Assembly: GCA_016763475.1 (NCBI GenBank)
Contig: JAESTV010000049.1
Coordinates: forward strand, 1 to 39,302
Length of the DNA stretch: 39,302 nt
Source: Roseicyclus sp.
GTDB lineage: Bacteria > Pseudomonadota > Alphaproteobacteria > Rhodobacterales > Rhodobacteraceae
Reading direction: 5' to 3'
Shown piece by piece: positions 1 through 8,597 of this stretch. The stretch's first letter is position 1. Every line of letters starts with the position of its first letter. The notes below the pieces were generated by a model, which was not told where the DNA came from, did not search any database, and was given only the letters and a program-made list of their open reading frames with translations. Both the position numbers and the translations under genes were made by a program.

Positions 1-304
1 AAAACCGCCGCAACCGTCCCAGAGGTAATAACCAACATTTTGCCAGTGTTGGTATCGGTGACGCCGAGGCCACCGCAAGCTGCCGTACCTTCGGCCCGGT
101 CACGGGGCACCTTCCGGGCCAGTGCTGCGCAGTTGCCTGTTCCGGGGCCTGCACGCCGATGGTGACCTGCACCCGCATCGCGGTATGGCCCAGACCTGTC
201 GCCTCAAACAGCGGGACGGCGGGCAGCGGGATGGCGAATTGCATCCCCAATCGCACGCGCGGCGGCTTTGGTGTAACCCTGACCGCACAGGTTGAAGGTT
301 GGTA
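1..304 (+). CDS. 3' part of an unidentified plus-strand ORF (open from window start, ends ...GVTLTAQVEGW*)
   Basis: Continuous reading frame from base 3 to a TAA at 302-304; no family recognised; truncated at the window edge. Confidence 0.3.
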
Positions 305-362
305 AGCCGCGAGCCTCACAGCGCGCCTTACGGGGCACCCAGTTGCGGGAAAGGGCAGACAG

Positions 363-1016
363 ATGGATCTGAACACAGATTTCTCAAAACGTGTGATTGT
401 GCACTCGGATCAATTGGAGTGGAGCGCGTCACCGATGCCGGGTGTGGACCGGCGGATGCTGGACCGGATCGGCGGCGAAGTTGCGCGCGCAACCTCAATT
501 GTGCGCTATGCGCCGGGGTCGAAGTTCTCACCCCACACCCACACCGGCGGGGAGGAATTCATCGTCCTGGATGGTGTATTTCAGGATGAACATGGGGATT
601 TCCCGGCTGGCACCTATGTCCGCAATCCGCCCACGACGTCCCATACGCCGGGATCTGACGAGGGCTGCACGATCTTCGTGAAGCTCTGGCAATTCGACAT
701 GGAAGATCGCACCCAATTCAGCGTGAATATGGCGGAGGTCGCACAAAGCGGCGTTGCGGTGCTTCACAAAGATGCCTTTGAAACGGTGACCTACCACACA
801 CTGCTGCCGGGGGCGGAGCTGGTCAGGGACTTACCCGGAGGCGCGGAAATTCTGGTGTTGGACGGAAGCCTGAGCGAAGGCGGTGATCAACTGGGAAAGG
901 GCGGTTGGTTGCGCCTGCCGGAACGGGCAAGATTGAACGCCGTGGCGGGCGCGGCCGGGGTGACGATCTGGATGAAAACCGGGCACTTGCCACACGCGAA
1001 ACCACCTGCCGTCTGA
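363..1016 (+). CDS. ChrR-like cupin domain protein
   Basis: Cupin motif [36 protein letters not shown]; purine-rich RBS just upstream. Confidence 0.8.
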   Translation: MDLNTDFSKRVIVHSDQLEWSASPMPGVDRRMLDRIGGEVARATSIVRYAPGSKFSPHTHTGGEEFIVLDGVFQDEHGDFPAGTYVRNPPTTSHTPGSDEGCTIFVKLWQFDMEDRTQFSVNMAEVAQSGVAVLHKDAFETVTYHTLLPGAELVRDLPGGAEILVLDGSLSEGGDQLGKGGWLRLPERARLNAVAGAAGVTIWMKTGHLPHAKPPAV

Positions 1017-1031
1017 TGCGGGCCGGGTAAC

Positions 1032-2087
1032 GTGGAAACGAAGACGCTGATTGTCGGTGGTGGCCTGTCCGGCCTTGTGCTGGCGGAAACCCTGGAGGCG
1101 CGGGGGCAGGACTATCTGTTGGTCGAGGCGCGAGATCGCTTTGGTGGGCGGATCTTGTCAGCCTCCCACGGTGGCGCGCAATTTGATATGGGGCCGGCGT
1201 GGTTCTGGCCCGGCCAACCTCGCATCGCGGCAATGATCGAGCGTTTGGGTCTGGTGCGGTTTGATCAATTTGCAACCGGAGATTTGACGTTTCAGGACCA
1301 TACCGGGCAGGTGCAACGGGGCCGGGGTTTTGCGTCGATGGAGGGGTCGTGGCGGTTGGCCGGTGGGTTGAGTGCGCTGACCGATGCCTTGGCCGCGCGC
1401 CTGCCCGATACCCGCAAACGCCTGAACGCGCAGGTTGTGCAATTGGCGCGGACGGGGGCCCGCGTGACGGCGTCCCTTGGGGCTGGTGAAGCAATTGTTG
1501 CCGATTGTGTTGTCCTGACGTTACCACCCCGCATTGCTGCTGGATTGGCGTTTGATCCGCCCCTGCCCCCTGAAGCGCTTGCAGCCATGGGCCGGGTTCC
1601 AACATGGATGGCCGGGCAGGCAAAAGCCGTCGCCATCTACAACACACCGTTCTGGCGGGACGTTGGCCTGTCCGGTGACGGGATGAGCCGCTTTGGCCCG
1701 ATGGTGGAAATCCATGATGCGTCTCCGGCCGATTACACATGTGGGGCCTTGTTTGGATTCATCGGTGTCCCACCAGAGGATCGCCTGGAGGAGGCCGCGC
1801 TTCGCGCGCAGGTATTATCCCAGCTTGGGCGGCTGTTCGGGCCTGAGGCCACAACGCCAATAGCCCTACACATAAAGGATTGGGCGCAGGACCCGTTTAC
1901 GGCAACACAAGCAGATGCCATTGCGCAAAACGCGCACCCGCTCTACGGCTTGCCGCCTGAGTTAAGCCAGCTATGGGATCGGCGGTTGATCCTGTCTGGA
2001 ACCGAAACCGCGCCACAGTTTGGCGGCTTCCTTGAAGGTGCTTTTGGAGCTGTAGAACTCACGCTGGATATGCTCGATCACGTGTAG
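1032..2087 (+). CDS. FAD-dependent amine oxidase (flavin monoamine oxidase family)
   Basis: N-terminal dinucleotide-binding motif VGGGLSGLVLAETLEARG..LLVEARDRFGGRI; C-terminal ILSGTETAPQFGGFLEGA. Confidence 0.85.
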   Translation: METKTLIVGGGLSGLVLAETLEARGQDYLLVEARDRFGGRILSASHGGAQFDMGPAWFWPGQPRIAAMIERLGLVRFDQFATGDLTFQDHTGQVQRGRGFASMEGSWRLAGGLSALTDALAARLPDTRKRLNAQVVQLARTGARVTASLGAGEAIVADCVVLTLPPRIAAGLAFDPPLPPEALAAMGRVPTWMAGQAKAVAIYNTPFWRDVGLSGDGMSRFGPMVEIHDASPADYTCGALFGFIGVPPEDRLEEAALRAQVLSQLGRLFGPEATTPIALHIKDWAQDPFTATQADAIAQNAHPLYGLPPELSQLWDRRLILSGTETAPQFGGFLEGAFGAVELTLDMLDHV

Positions 2088-2107
2088 CGCAGCGGCCAGC
2101 GCAGGCC

Positions 2108-3577
2108 TCAGCGCATCACAAACGGGTTTGCCATCGGCTCGGCTGATGTGTTGATCCACGTTGTCTTGGTGCGGGTGTAATCAAGGACCGAGTCGGTCCC
2201 GGCCTCTCGTCCGTATCCGGATTGGTTGAAGCCCCCAAACGGCGCGATGGGTGAGATCGCGCGATAGGTATTCACCCAACAAATCCCCGCCCGCAGGCGT
2301 TTGGAAACCCGGTGCGCGCGCGCCACGTCGCGGGTGAAGATACCGGACCCAAGCCCGAAGTCCGAGTCGTTGGCGAGCGTAATCGCCTCCTCTTCCGTGT
2401 CGAAAGCCAGCAGCGACATGACCGGGCCGAACATTTCAACTGATAACGTCTCGGTCTCTGGCCCGGAGCATTCTACCAATGTGGGGGCCATGTAATTTCC
2501 GGGTTGATCCAATGGCGCACCGCCAAAGCGGATCCGCGCGCCCTGATCCCGCGCCCTCGCCAGCGTTTGCGTGATCCGGGTGACCTGATCGGCGGTACAC
2601 AGCGGCCCCATGTGGGTCGCGGCTGCCAGCGGGTCCCCCACCACAATGCCCTTTGAGCGTGCCTCAACCAGCGCCGCCAATTCCTCAAACACCGAGCGAT
2701 GCACCAACCCCCGTGATCCCGCCACGCAGGATTGCCCGGACGCGCCGAAGTTTCCGGCGATAAGCCCGTTGGCGGCTGAACTCAGGTCGGCATCCTCGAA
2801 CACCAGAATTGGAGATTTCCCGCCAAGTTCCAGCGACGTGACCGCAAAGTTTTCAGCCGAGTTTCGCACCACATGGCGTGCGGTTTCCGGCCCGCCGGTG
2901 AAGGCGATCCGATCCACGCGGGGATGGCGGGTCAGCGGGATGGCGCAGCCCGCTGCATCGCCGGTGATGACCGAGACAACACCGGGCGGGAAACCCGCCT
3001 CCTCAATCAACCGCGCGAAAGCCAGCATCGGGGTGGGCGCAATTTCCGAGGCTTTCAGGACCACGCTACAGCCTGCGGCCAACGCTGGGCCAAGTTTGGT
3101 GGCGGCCAGAAACATCTGCGCATTCCACGGCACAATCGCCGCAACGACCCCGATGGGTTCGCGGGTGGTGAAGACATGCATGTCGGGTTTGTCGATGGGC
3201 AAAACCGCGCCTTCGATCTTGTCAGCCAGCCCTGCGAAGTAACGGTAATAATCGGCGACGTAGGCTGTCTGGACCGAGGTTTCGGCCAGCAGTTTGCCGC
3301 TGTCAGTTGTTTCTAACCGACCAAGGGCGTCCGCGTCCCGCTGCACCAGATCCGCCAACCGGAAAAGCAATTTGCCGCGTGCGGTTTGGGTCATATCCCG
3401 CCACGCGGGATCATCCAACACACGCGCTGCGGCGGTCACGGCGCGGTCCACGTCTGCAGGTGCGGCACAGGCAAATGTAGCCCAAGGTGCGCCGGTGGCG
3501 GGGTTAAGCGTTTCCATCACCTGAGCCTCAGCGCCGTCGCACCACTGGCCATCTATGAGCAGTTGGAAGTGGTCCAT
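2108..3577 (-). CDS. aldehyde dehydrogenase family protein
   Basis: ALDH motifs VTSLELGGKSP and GASGQSCVAGSR (catalytic Cys); full length 489 aa. Confidence 0.92.
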   Translation of the reverse strand: MDHFQLLIDGQWCDGAEAQVMETLNPATGAPWATFACAAPADVDRAVTAAARVLDDPAWRDMTQTARGKLLFRLADLVQRDADALGRLETTDSGKLLAETSVQTAYVADYYRYFAGLADKIEGAVLPIDKPDMHVFTTREPIGVVAAIVPWNAQMFLAATKLGPALAAGCSVVLKASEIAPTPMLAFARLIEEAGFPPGVVSVITGDAAGCAIPLTRHPRVDRIAFTGGPETARHVVRNSAENFAVTSLELGGKSPILVFEDADLSSAANGLIAGNFGASGQSCVAGSRGLVHRSVFEELAALVEARSKGIVVGDPLAAATHMGPLCTADQVTRITQTLARARDQGARIRFGGAPLDQPGNYMAPTLVECSGPETETLSVEMFGPVMSLLAFDTEEEAITLANDSDFGLGSGIFTRDVARAHRVSKRLRAGICWVNTYRAISPIAPFGGFNQSGYGREAGTDSVLDYTRTKTTWINTSAEPMANPFVMR

Positions 3578-3591
3578 GGTTTGGATTCCCT

Positions 3592-3646
3592 ATTGAAACG
3601 CCAGCATTTCCCTTTGAAACGCCAGCATTTCCTATTGAAACGCCGG
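3592..3646. repeat. 21-bp tandem repeat (about 2.6 copies) spanning the LLM oxidoreductase stop codon
   Basis: ttgaaacgccagcatttccct repeated with spacing of exactly 21 bp (TTGAAACGCC at about 3593, 3614, 3635). Confidence 0.9.
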
Positions 3647-4666
3647 CATGACGTCGTTGATGAACCGCGACAACGAAGCGCGTTTGCGCTCTGCACTCAT
3701 GCCCGAGTCGATCCAGAATGAATATTCATCATAGCCAAGGTCTTCATATCGTTTGATCTGGTCAATCACTTCTTGCGCGGTGCCGATGGTCAGATCGCGT
3801 TTCATGTTTTCGGGTGCCATCATCTTGTTGCCCGCGATCTCCTCGGCGGTGAGTTCCTCGATCAACCCTTGCCGGACGGGGCGTTTGTTCTGAAACCAGG
3901 CTCCGAAATAGCAATAGTACCGGCTGAGTTCGTGTGACGCTAAGGTGACGTCAGCGGCATCTGCACCGACATAGGTGTGGTGCAACAACATAACCTTGGG
4001 GCGGGGCTGATCCGCGCCCTGACAAGCCTCATTGAAGCGGGCCATCAAGGTCTCGATTTCGTCAATACCCTGCCAAAGGGGCGTGACCTGCACGTTGAAA
4101 CCACTTTGCACCGCAAACTCGAAGCTGTTGGGATCGCGGGCCGCGATCCAGATTGGCGGGCCACCGTCCTGCACCGGTTTGGGGGCGGAGGAGGTGGACG
4201 GGAAGGTGAAATACGCACCCTCATGGGCGCAATCACCCTCCCATAATTGGCGCAGCAATGGTGCGGTTTCCCGCATTCGTTGCCCGGCCTCCCAGGCATC
4301 CATTCCGGGCATCAGGCGTTCATATTCATATGAATACGCCCCCCGCGCGATCCCGAGTTCCAGCCGCCCCCCGGTCATCAGATCAGTTGCGGCCGCCTCA
4401 CCGGCCAGTTTGATCGGGTGCCAAAAGGGGGCGACAATTGTCCCGGTGCCAAGGCGCACGTTCTGTGTGTGGTGGGCGATGTCGATGATTGACAGGAACG
4501 GATTGGGCGCGATGGTAAACTCCATCCCGTGATGTTCGCCGGTCCAGATCGCACGCATGCCGCCATCATCGGCGATCTTGCACAGGCCCAGGAAATCACT
4601 CCGCAGGGCCTCGTGGGGTTGCTCGGGGGTCAGGCGCTCCATATGGGCGAACAGGGAAAAATCCAT
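3632..4666 (-). CDS. LLM class (luciferase-like) flavin-dependent oxidoreductase
   Basis: MDFSLFAHMERLTP...IWTGEHHGMEF...RLGTGTIVAPFWHPIKLAGEAAATDLMTGGRLELGIARG; start chosen at the TGATG overlap with the upstream gene. Confidence 0.9.
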   Translation of the reverse strand: MDFSLFAHMERLTPEQPHEALRSDFLGLCKIADDGGMRAIWTGEHHGMEFTIAPNPFLSIIDIAHHTQNVRLGTGTIVAPFWHPIKLAGEAAATDLMTGGRLELGIARGAYSYEYERLMPGMDAWEAGQRMRETAPLLRQLWEGDCAHEGAYFTFPSTSSAPKPVQDGGPPIWIAARDPNSFEFAVQSGFNVQVTPLWQGIDEIETLMARFNEACQGADQPRPKVMLLHHTYVGADAADVTLASHELSRYYCYFGAWFQNKRPVRQGLIEELTAEEIAGNKMMAPENMKRDLTIGTAQEVIDQIKRYEDLGYDEYSFWIDSGMSAERKRASLSRFINDVMPAFQ

Positions 4667-5496
4667 CAGAATTGGTCCTTTATGGCAGCGGTAAGCCACC
4701 TGCGCAGGTGTGTGTTGACCTCAGCCCCGTGGGTCATCGGCATCATGTGGGCGCCGCCGGAGATGACAACGGAGCGGCCATTGGCGGTGTGGGAGGCCAT
4801 GGCGTGAGACATGGCGGGGGTCGAGTTCGGCTCAGCTTCGCCCGTGCAAAACAGGGCTGGCATGGGAAGGGACCGCAACGTGGCCCCGGTCGGCCCGTTT
4901 GCCGATGCGAACACCCGGTAGGCGTCGCGGTAAGCGGCGGGATCGACGGCCCGCAGCCAGCCCTCGCAGGCGGCCCGTTCAGGAGAGGGTGCATCACCGA
5001 ACCAGCGGGACAGCGTGCCGTGGGTCTCTGCAACGCTGACACCATTCAAGGCGTTGGCGCGGGCCAGCGCCGCCGCAGACGCCTCGGGGGGCCTTTCGAA
5101 GATGGCGTTCAAAGCGGCCACGCCGCGCACCTGTGCCGGGTATCGCGCCGCCAGATCCAAAGCGATCAACGCGCCCATCGAATGGCCGACGACAAATGCA
5201 GGCCCGTCCAGCGGCCCGTCCGGCGGCCCGTCCAGCGGCTTGGCCAGCGCCTCTGCCACCAGATCGGTGTAAGCCGCCAGGGTCACCGCGCCCTGCAATG
5301 GTGCGCTGTCCCCGTGTCCCGACATATCCGGCGCAATCACGGTATGATCCGTGGCCAGATCGTCGATCTGCGCGCCCCAGGCCTCGGCGCGCAATCCGAC
5401 GCCATGCAGCAGCACCACACACGGGCCGGTGCCGGTGCGGATCGCGCGCAAGCGCCCGAACTCAGACCGAGGCCGGGTTGTCCAGGTCATGGCCAA
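4666..5496 (-). CDS. alpha/beta hydrolase
   Basis: HGVGLRAEAW, nucleophile elbow GHSMG, C-terminal GGAHMMP. Confidence 0.88.
   Translation of the reverse strand: MAMTWTTRPRSEFGRLRAIRTGTGPCVVLLHGVGLRAEAWGAQIDDLATDHTVIAPDMSGHGDSAPLQGAVTLAAYTDLVAEALAKPLDGPPDGPLDGPAFVVGHSMGALIALDLAARYPAQVRGVAALNAIFERPPEASAAALARANALNGVSVAETHGTLSRWFGDAPSPERAACEGWLRAVDPAAYRDAYRVFASANGPTGATLRSLPMPALFCTGEAEPNSTPAMSHAMASHTANGRSVVISGGAHMMPMTHGAEVNTHLRRWLTAAIKDQF
5201..5236. repeat. 12-bp tandem repeat x3 within the hydrolase CDS (P-L/P-D-G repeat)
   Basis: ggcccgtccagc / ggcccgtccggc / ggcccgtccagc. Confidence 0.85.
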
Positions 5497-6109
5497 GGTC
5501 CTTCAAGTCCTGATACCGGTCGCCAATCCGGTGATGGGGCCGCCCGCTTGTGGCCGCGCCAAGCACCACCACAATCTCATCGGCGCGCGGGGCATCGGGG
5601 ATGGCAAATTGGATCGTCAGGTAATGGGATCGCCGCCCGGCATCGTTTTTGTCCATCAACGGCACCATGATCGGCGCATTTGCAGGCCCACGTGTGTTGG
5701 TGAATGCGAGGTAAGACTTTGCGCCAACAGCCTCGCGGAAATGGTTGCCAAAGCGCAGAGTGTGGATCAGGCCGGAGGCGTGTTCGACCTCACCGTCAAG
5801 GCCGACAACGGCAGCTTTGCCATAAGCCTCAATTGCGTCACCGGACCCGGCCAAAGCGATCATCCGATCCGTCAGCAACCCGCCAAGCACCGGGCCATAA
5901 GCCATGATCTCCGGCTTGAGGTCTTCGACGAACCGGCCAGCCCAGGGGTTGCGCACCACAGCGGCCACGGCAAACATCCGCCAGGGTTTCTCCGCTGGGC
6001 GAAAGCCTTCAATCAGCACCTCTTCGCCATAGGTCACGATTTTTCGTATCTCTGGCTGCATGTATTTCTCCGTTTGACCCAACTTCCCGCCTCCGCCCGG
6101 TTTTGACAA
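5462..6109 (-). CDS. DUF1185 / 'amino acid synthesis' family protein
   Basis: MQPEIRKIVTYGEEVLIEGFRPAEKPWRMFAVAAVVRNPWAGRFVEDL...; overlaps the hydrolase start. True start may be the internal Met (MQPEIRK). Confidence 0.8.
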   Translation of the reverse strand: MSKPGGGGKLGQTEKYMQPEIRKIVTYGEEVLIEGFRPAEKPWRMFAVAAVVRNPWAGRFVEDLKPEIMAYGPVLGGLLTDRMIALAGSGDAIEAYGKAAVVGLDGEVEHASGLIHTLRFGNHFREAVGAKSYLAFTNTRGPANAPIMVPLMDKNDAGRRSHYLTIQFAIPDAPRADEIVVVLGAATSGRPHHRIGDRYQDLKDLGHDLDNPASV

Positions 6110-6161
6110 ACGAGCAATTCGACGGCTAAGGCATTAGCAATAGTAATGTCAGGATTGACCT

Positions 6162-7019
6162 TTGGCTCGCCCGCTTCCCCCGCTGACATGGTTTCGCTCG
6201 TTTGAGGCCTCTGCGCGTAACCTTAGCTTCACGGCTGCGGCTGACGAACTTGGCCTGACCCAATCCGCAATCAGCCAGCAGGTCCGGTCGCTTGAGGTGC
6301 GCCTGGGTGTGGCGCTTTTTGTGCGCAAACCTCGCGGGCTGATGTTGACCGACGATGGGCGCAAATTGTTGCCCAAAGTTGGCTCATCCCTCGACCAATT
6401 GGCCATCGCCACGGCGGAGTTTGATACCGGGCCAACCGAGGGTCTGCTGACCGTGGCGGCTTCAGTCAGTGTTGTGCGCTGGATCATCGCGCCGCGAATT
6501 GCGGAATTCATTGCCGCCCACCCCGATCTGCGTATCCGGCTGTTGGGCACAATCTGGCCAGATGAATTCAAGGCGGCGCTGGCGGATGTCGAGATCCGGT
6601 TCGGGTCCGAAAAACAGGTTGGGCGCGGGGCGCGGCGGCTTGGCCCTGACGGGTTGGTCGCCGTGGCGGCAGCGCCGTTGGTTGGGCCGTTGCGTGATCA
6701 GACATTGATCGAATCCGTCGGCACATCGGAAGGGTGGCGAGATTGGGCGAAGCTGTCTGGGTGGCGCAATTTGCCAGAGGCAAGGCTTTACGTTGATTCC
6801 CATGGTGCGGCGTTGGATCTGGCCGCCAGTGGCGCCGGAGTTGCGCTGACGTCTTCATTGCTGGCCGCAGATGTAGTGGCACGTGGTGACCTTGTTCAGG
6901 TGGGGGACGCCACCCTTCCCAGCACCGAAGGATACTTTCTGGCTGTGACGTCCACCGCCCCAGCGGCGATGGAGTTTGCGGAATGGGTCAGGGCAGGAGC
7001 GACCCCTAAGGTGGCCTGA
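6162..7019 (+). CDS. LysR family transcriptional regulator (GcvA-like)
   Basis: PPLTWFRSFEASARNLSFTAAADELGLTQSAISQQVRSLEVRLGVALFVRKPRGLMLTDDG helix-turn-helix. Confidence 0.92.
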   Translation: MARPLPPLTWFRSFEASARNLSFTAAADELGLTQSAISQQVRSLEVRLGVALFVRKPRGLMLTDDGRKLLPKVGSSLDQLAIATAEFDTGPTEGLLTVAASVSVVRWIIAPRIAEFIAAHPDLRIRLLGTIWPDEFKAALADVEIRFGSEKQVGRGARRLGPDGLVAVAAAPLVGPLRDQTLIESVGTSEGWRDWAKLSGWRNLPEARLYVDSHGAALDLAASGAGVALTSSLLAADVVARGDLVQVGDATLPSTEGYFLAVTSTAPAAMEFAEWVRAGATPKVA

Positions 7020-7258
7020 ATTTCCGGCGATTGCCTGCGAGCCGCAGGTGGGCGCCAGATCCGTGGCCTTGTTCCTGGGTGGGAATGCCGAGGTTTTGGC
7101 CACGGCCTTTCAAAAATGCGGGTTTGGCTGCCTGACCTTGCGATCCGGGCGAGGTTCGGCGAAAGTTCCGAATGGCTGGGCTGCTTCTTTCGGGCAGGCT
7201 AGCGCCGTGATGGCACGGCGCAAGTCACGAGATTGCTGTGGATGGCAGCACACGATGA

Positions 7259-7309
7259 GCCAAAGCCGAATGAGGGCCAAAGCCGAATGAGGCCCAGAGC
7301 CGAATGACT
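7259..7309. repeat. 17-bp tandem repeat x3 upstream of the pqi operon
   Basis: gccaaagccgaatgagg / gccaaagccgaatgagg / cccagagccgaatgact. Confidence 0.85.
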
Positions 7310-7326
7310 TTTTCATTGCGAGCGTC

Positions 7327-7986
7327 ATGCAAGATTTCACCTTAAACCCAAGCGACCGAAGCGCTTCTGGCACTGATCCGGAGGATATGATCGCTTGTCC
7401 AACCTGTGATGCGCTCTACCGCTTGCCGGACGTTGCGAAGGGCAGCCGTGCCCGATGCCGTCGCTGCCACACAACCCTGACCGCCCCGCGTGACGGCGCG
7501 ATGACGCAGATCGTGATGTTGGCTGGCACGTCGTTCATTCTGATGCTGGCCGGGGTGTTTTTTCCGTTTCTGGAGCTGACCGCCGCCGGGCGTACCCAGC
7601 GCAGCTCGATCCTGGATGTGGCGCTGGCCTATTCAGATGGGCCGTTTGTGGGGCTGGCGATTGCGGTGGGGGCGCTGATTGTGATCGTGCCGCTGCTGCG
7701 CCTATTGGCGTTGATCTATGTTCTGGCCCCGATGGCCTTTGGCTGGCGACCCGCCCGTGACGCGATTGCGGTGTTTCGCTTTTCCGAGCGAATCAAACCC
7801 TGGTCGATGGCTGAAATTTTCATTGTGAGCGTGGCAATTTCCCTTATCAAAGTGGCGGGGCTTGCCCATCTGTCGCTGGGGCCGGCGTTCTGGGCATTCG
7901 TGGTGCTGGTCTTTGTGACAGCGCTTAAAGACACCTTTATGTGCCGATTGACGATATGGAAAACGCTGGAACAGCGCAGCCATTAA
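7327..7986 (+). CDS. pqiA: PqiA family membrane protein (first domain protein)
   Basis: Zinc-ribbon CPTCDALYRLPDVAKGSRARCRRCHT plus hydrophobic segments; followed by a second PqiA and an MCE protein. Confidence 0.85.
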   Translation: MQDFTLNPSDRSASGTDPEDMIACPTCDALYRLPDVAKGSRARCRRCHTTLTAPRDGAMTQIVMLAGTSFILMLAGVFFPFLELTAAGRTQRSSILDVALAYSDGPFVGLAIAVGALIVIVPLLRLLALIYVLAPMAFGWRPARDAIAVFRFSERIKPWSMAEIFIVSVAISLIKVAGLAHLSLGPAFWAFVVLVFVTALKDTFMCRLTIWKTLEQRSH

Positions 7987-8597
7987 TCACCGCCCGTGAC
8001 CGGGGTTTGGTGGGGTGCCCAAATTGTGGCCGGGTGCATTCTGCGCCGGTGCCCGCTGTTTGCGTGCGGTGCAGTGAACCCCTGCGGGACATTGCGCACG
8101 ACCGGAGCCTTCAACGGGTCTGGGCATGGCTTGCCGCCGGTCTGATCGCGTATATTCCCGCTAACATTTACCCGATGTTGCGCACTGAATCCCTTGGCCG
8201 CAGCAGCGAAAGCACAATCCTGGAAGGGGTGGTGGAGCTGATCCAGCATGAATCCTACTTTGTGGCGCTGGTTGTGTTCACTGCCAGCATCGCTATCCCG
8301 ATCAGCAAGTTCTTCGCCATTATCTACCTTGCACTTAGCGTGCAGCGGAAGGTCCGGCAGGGCGTCCATAACCGTTATCGCCTATACGAGGTGGTGGAAT
8401 TCATCGGGCGTTGGTCCATGGTCGATGTTTTCGTTGTCGCGATCCTTGCAGCCCTTGTGCAACTGGACTTTGCCGCCACCGTAAATCCGGGGATTGCGGC
8501 CATCAGTTTTGCGCTGTCTGTTGCATTCACCATGCTTTCGGCGCAGAGCTTCAATCCGAAATTGATCTGGGAGAGCGGAGAATTGTCGCAGCCATGA
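7941..8597 (+). CDS. pqiA: PqiA family membrane protein (second domain protein)
   Basis: CPNCGRVHSAPVPAVCVRCSEPL ribbon; YIPANIYPMLRTESLG...STILEGVVELI motif typical of PqiA. Confidence 0.87.
   Translation: MPIDDMENAGTAQPLITARDRGLVGCPNCGRVHSAPVPAVCVRCSEPLRDIAHDRSLQRVWAWLAAGLIAYIPANIYPMLRTESLGRSSESTILEGVVELIQHESYFVALVVFTASIAIPISKFFAIIYLALSVQRKVRQGVHNRYRLYEVVEFIGRWSMVDVFVVAILAALVQLDFAATVNPGIAAISFALSVAFTMLSAQSFNPKLIWESGELSQP

Noticed and set aside
4672-5670. 332-aa plus-strand ORF
   Set aside because: Antisense to the alpha/beta hydrolase and DUF1185 genes; no recognisable domain.
6976-7290. 104-aa plus-strand ORF before the pqi operon
   Set aside because: Starts inside the LysR gene in another frame, contains the 17-bp repeats, and shows no family motif.
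8411-8593. N-terminal extension of the pqiB ORF (61 aa)
   Set aside because: Overlaps pqiA out of frame; the ATG at 8594 in an ATGA overlap gives a normal PqiB N-terminus.
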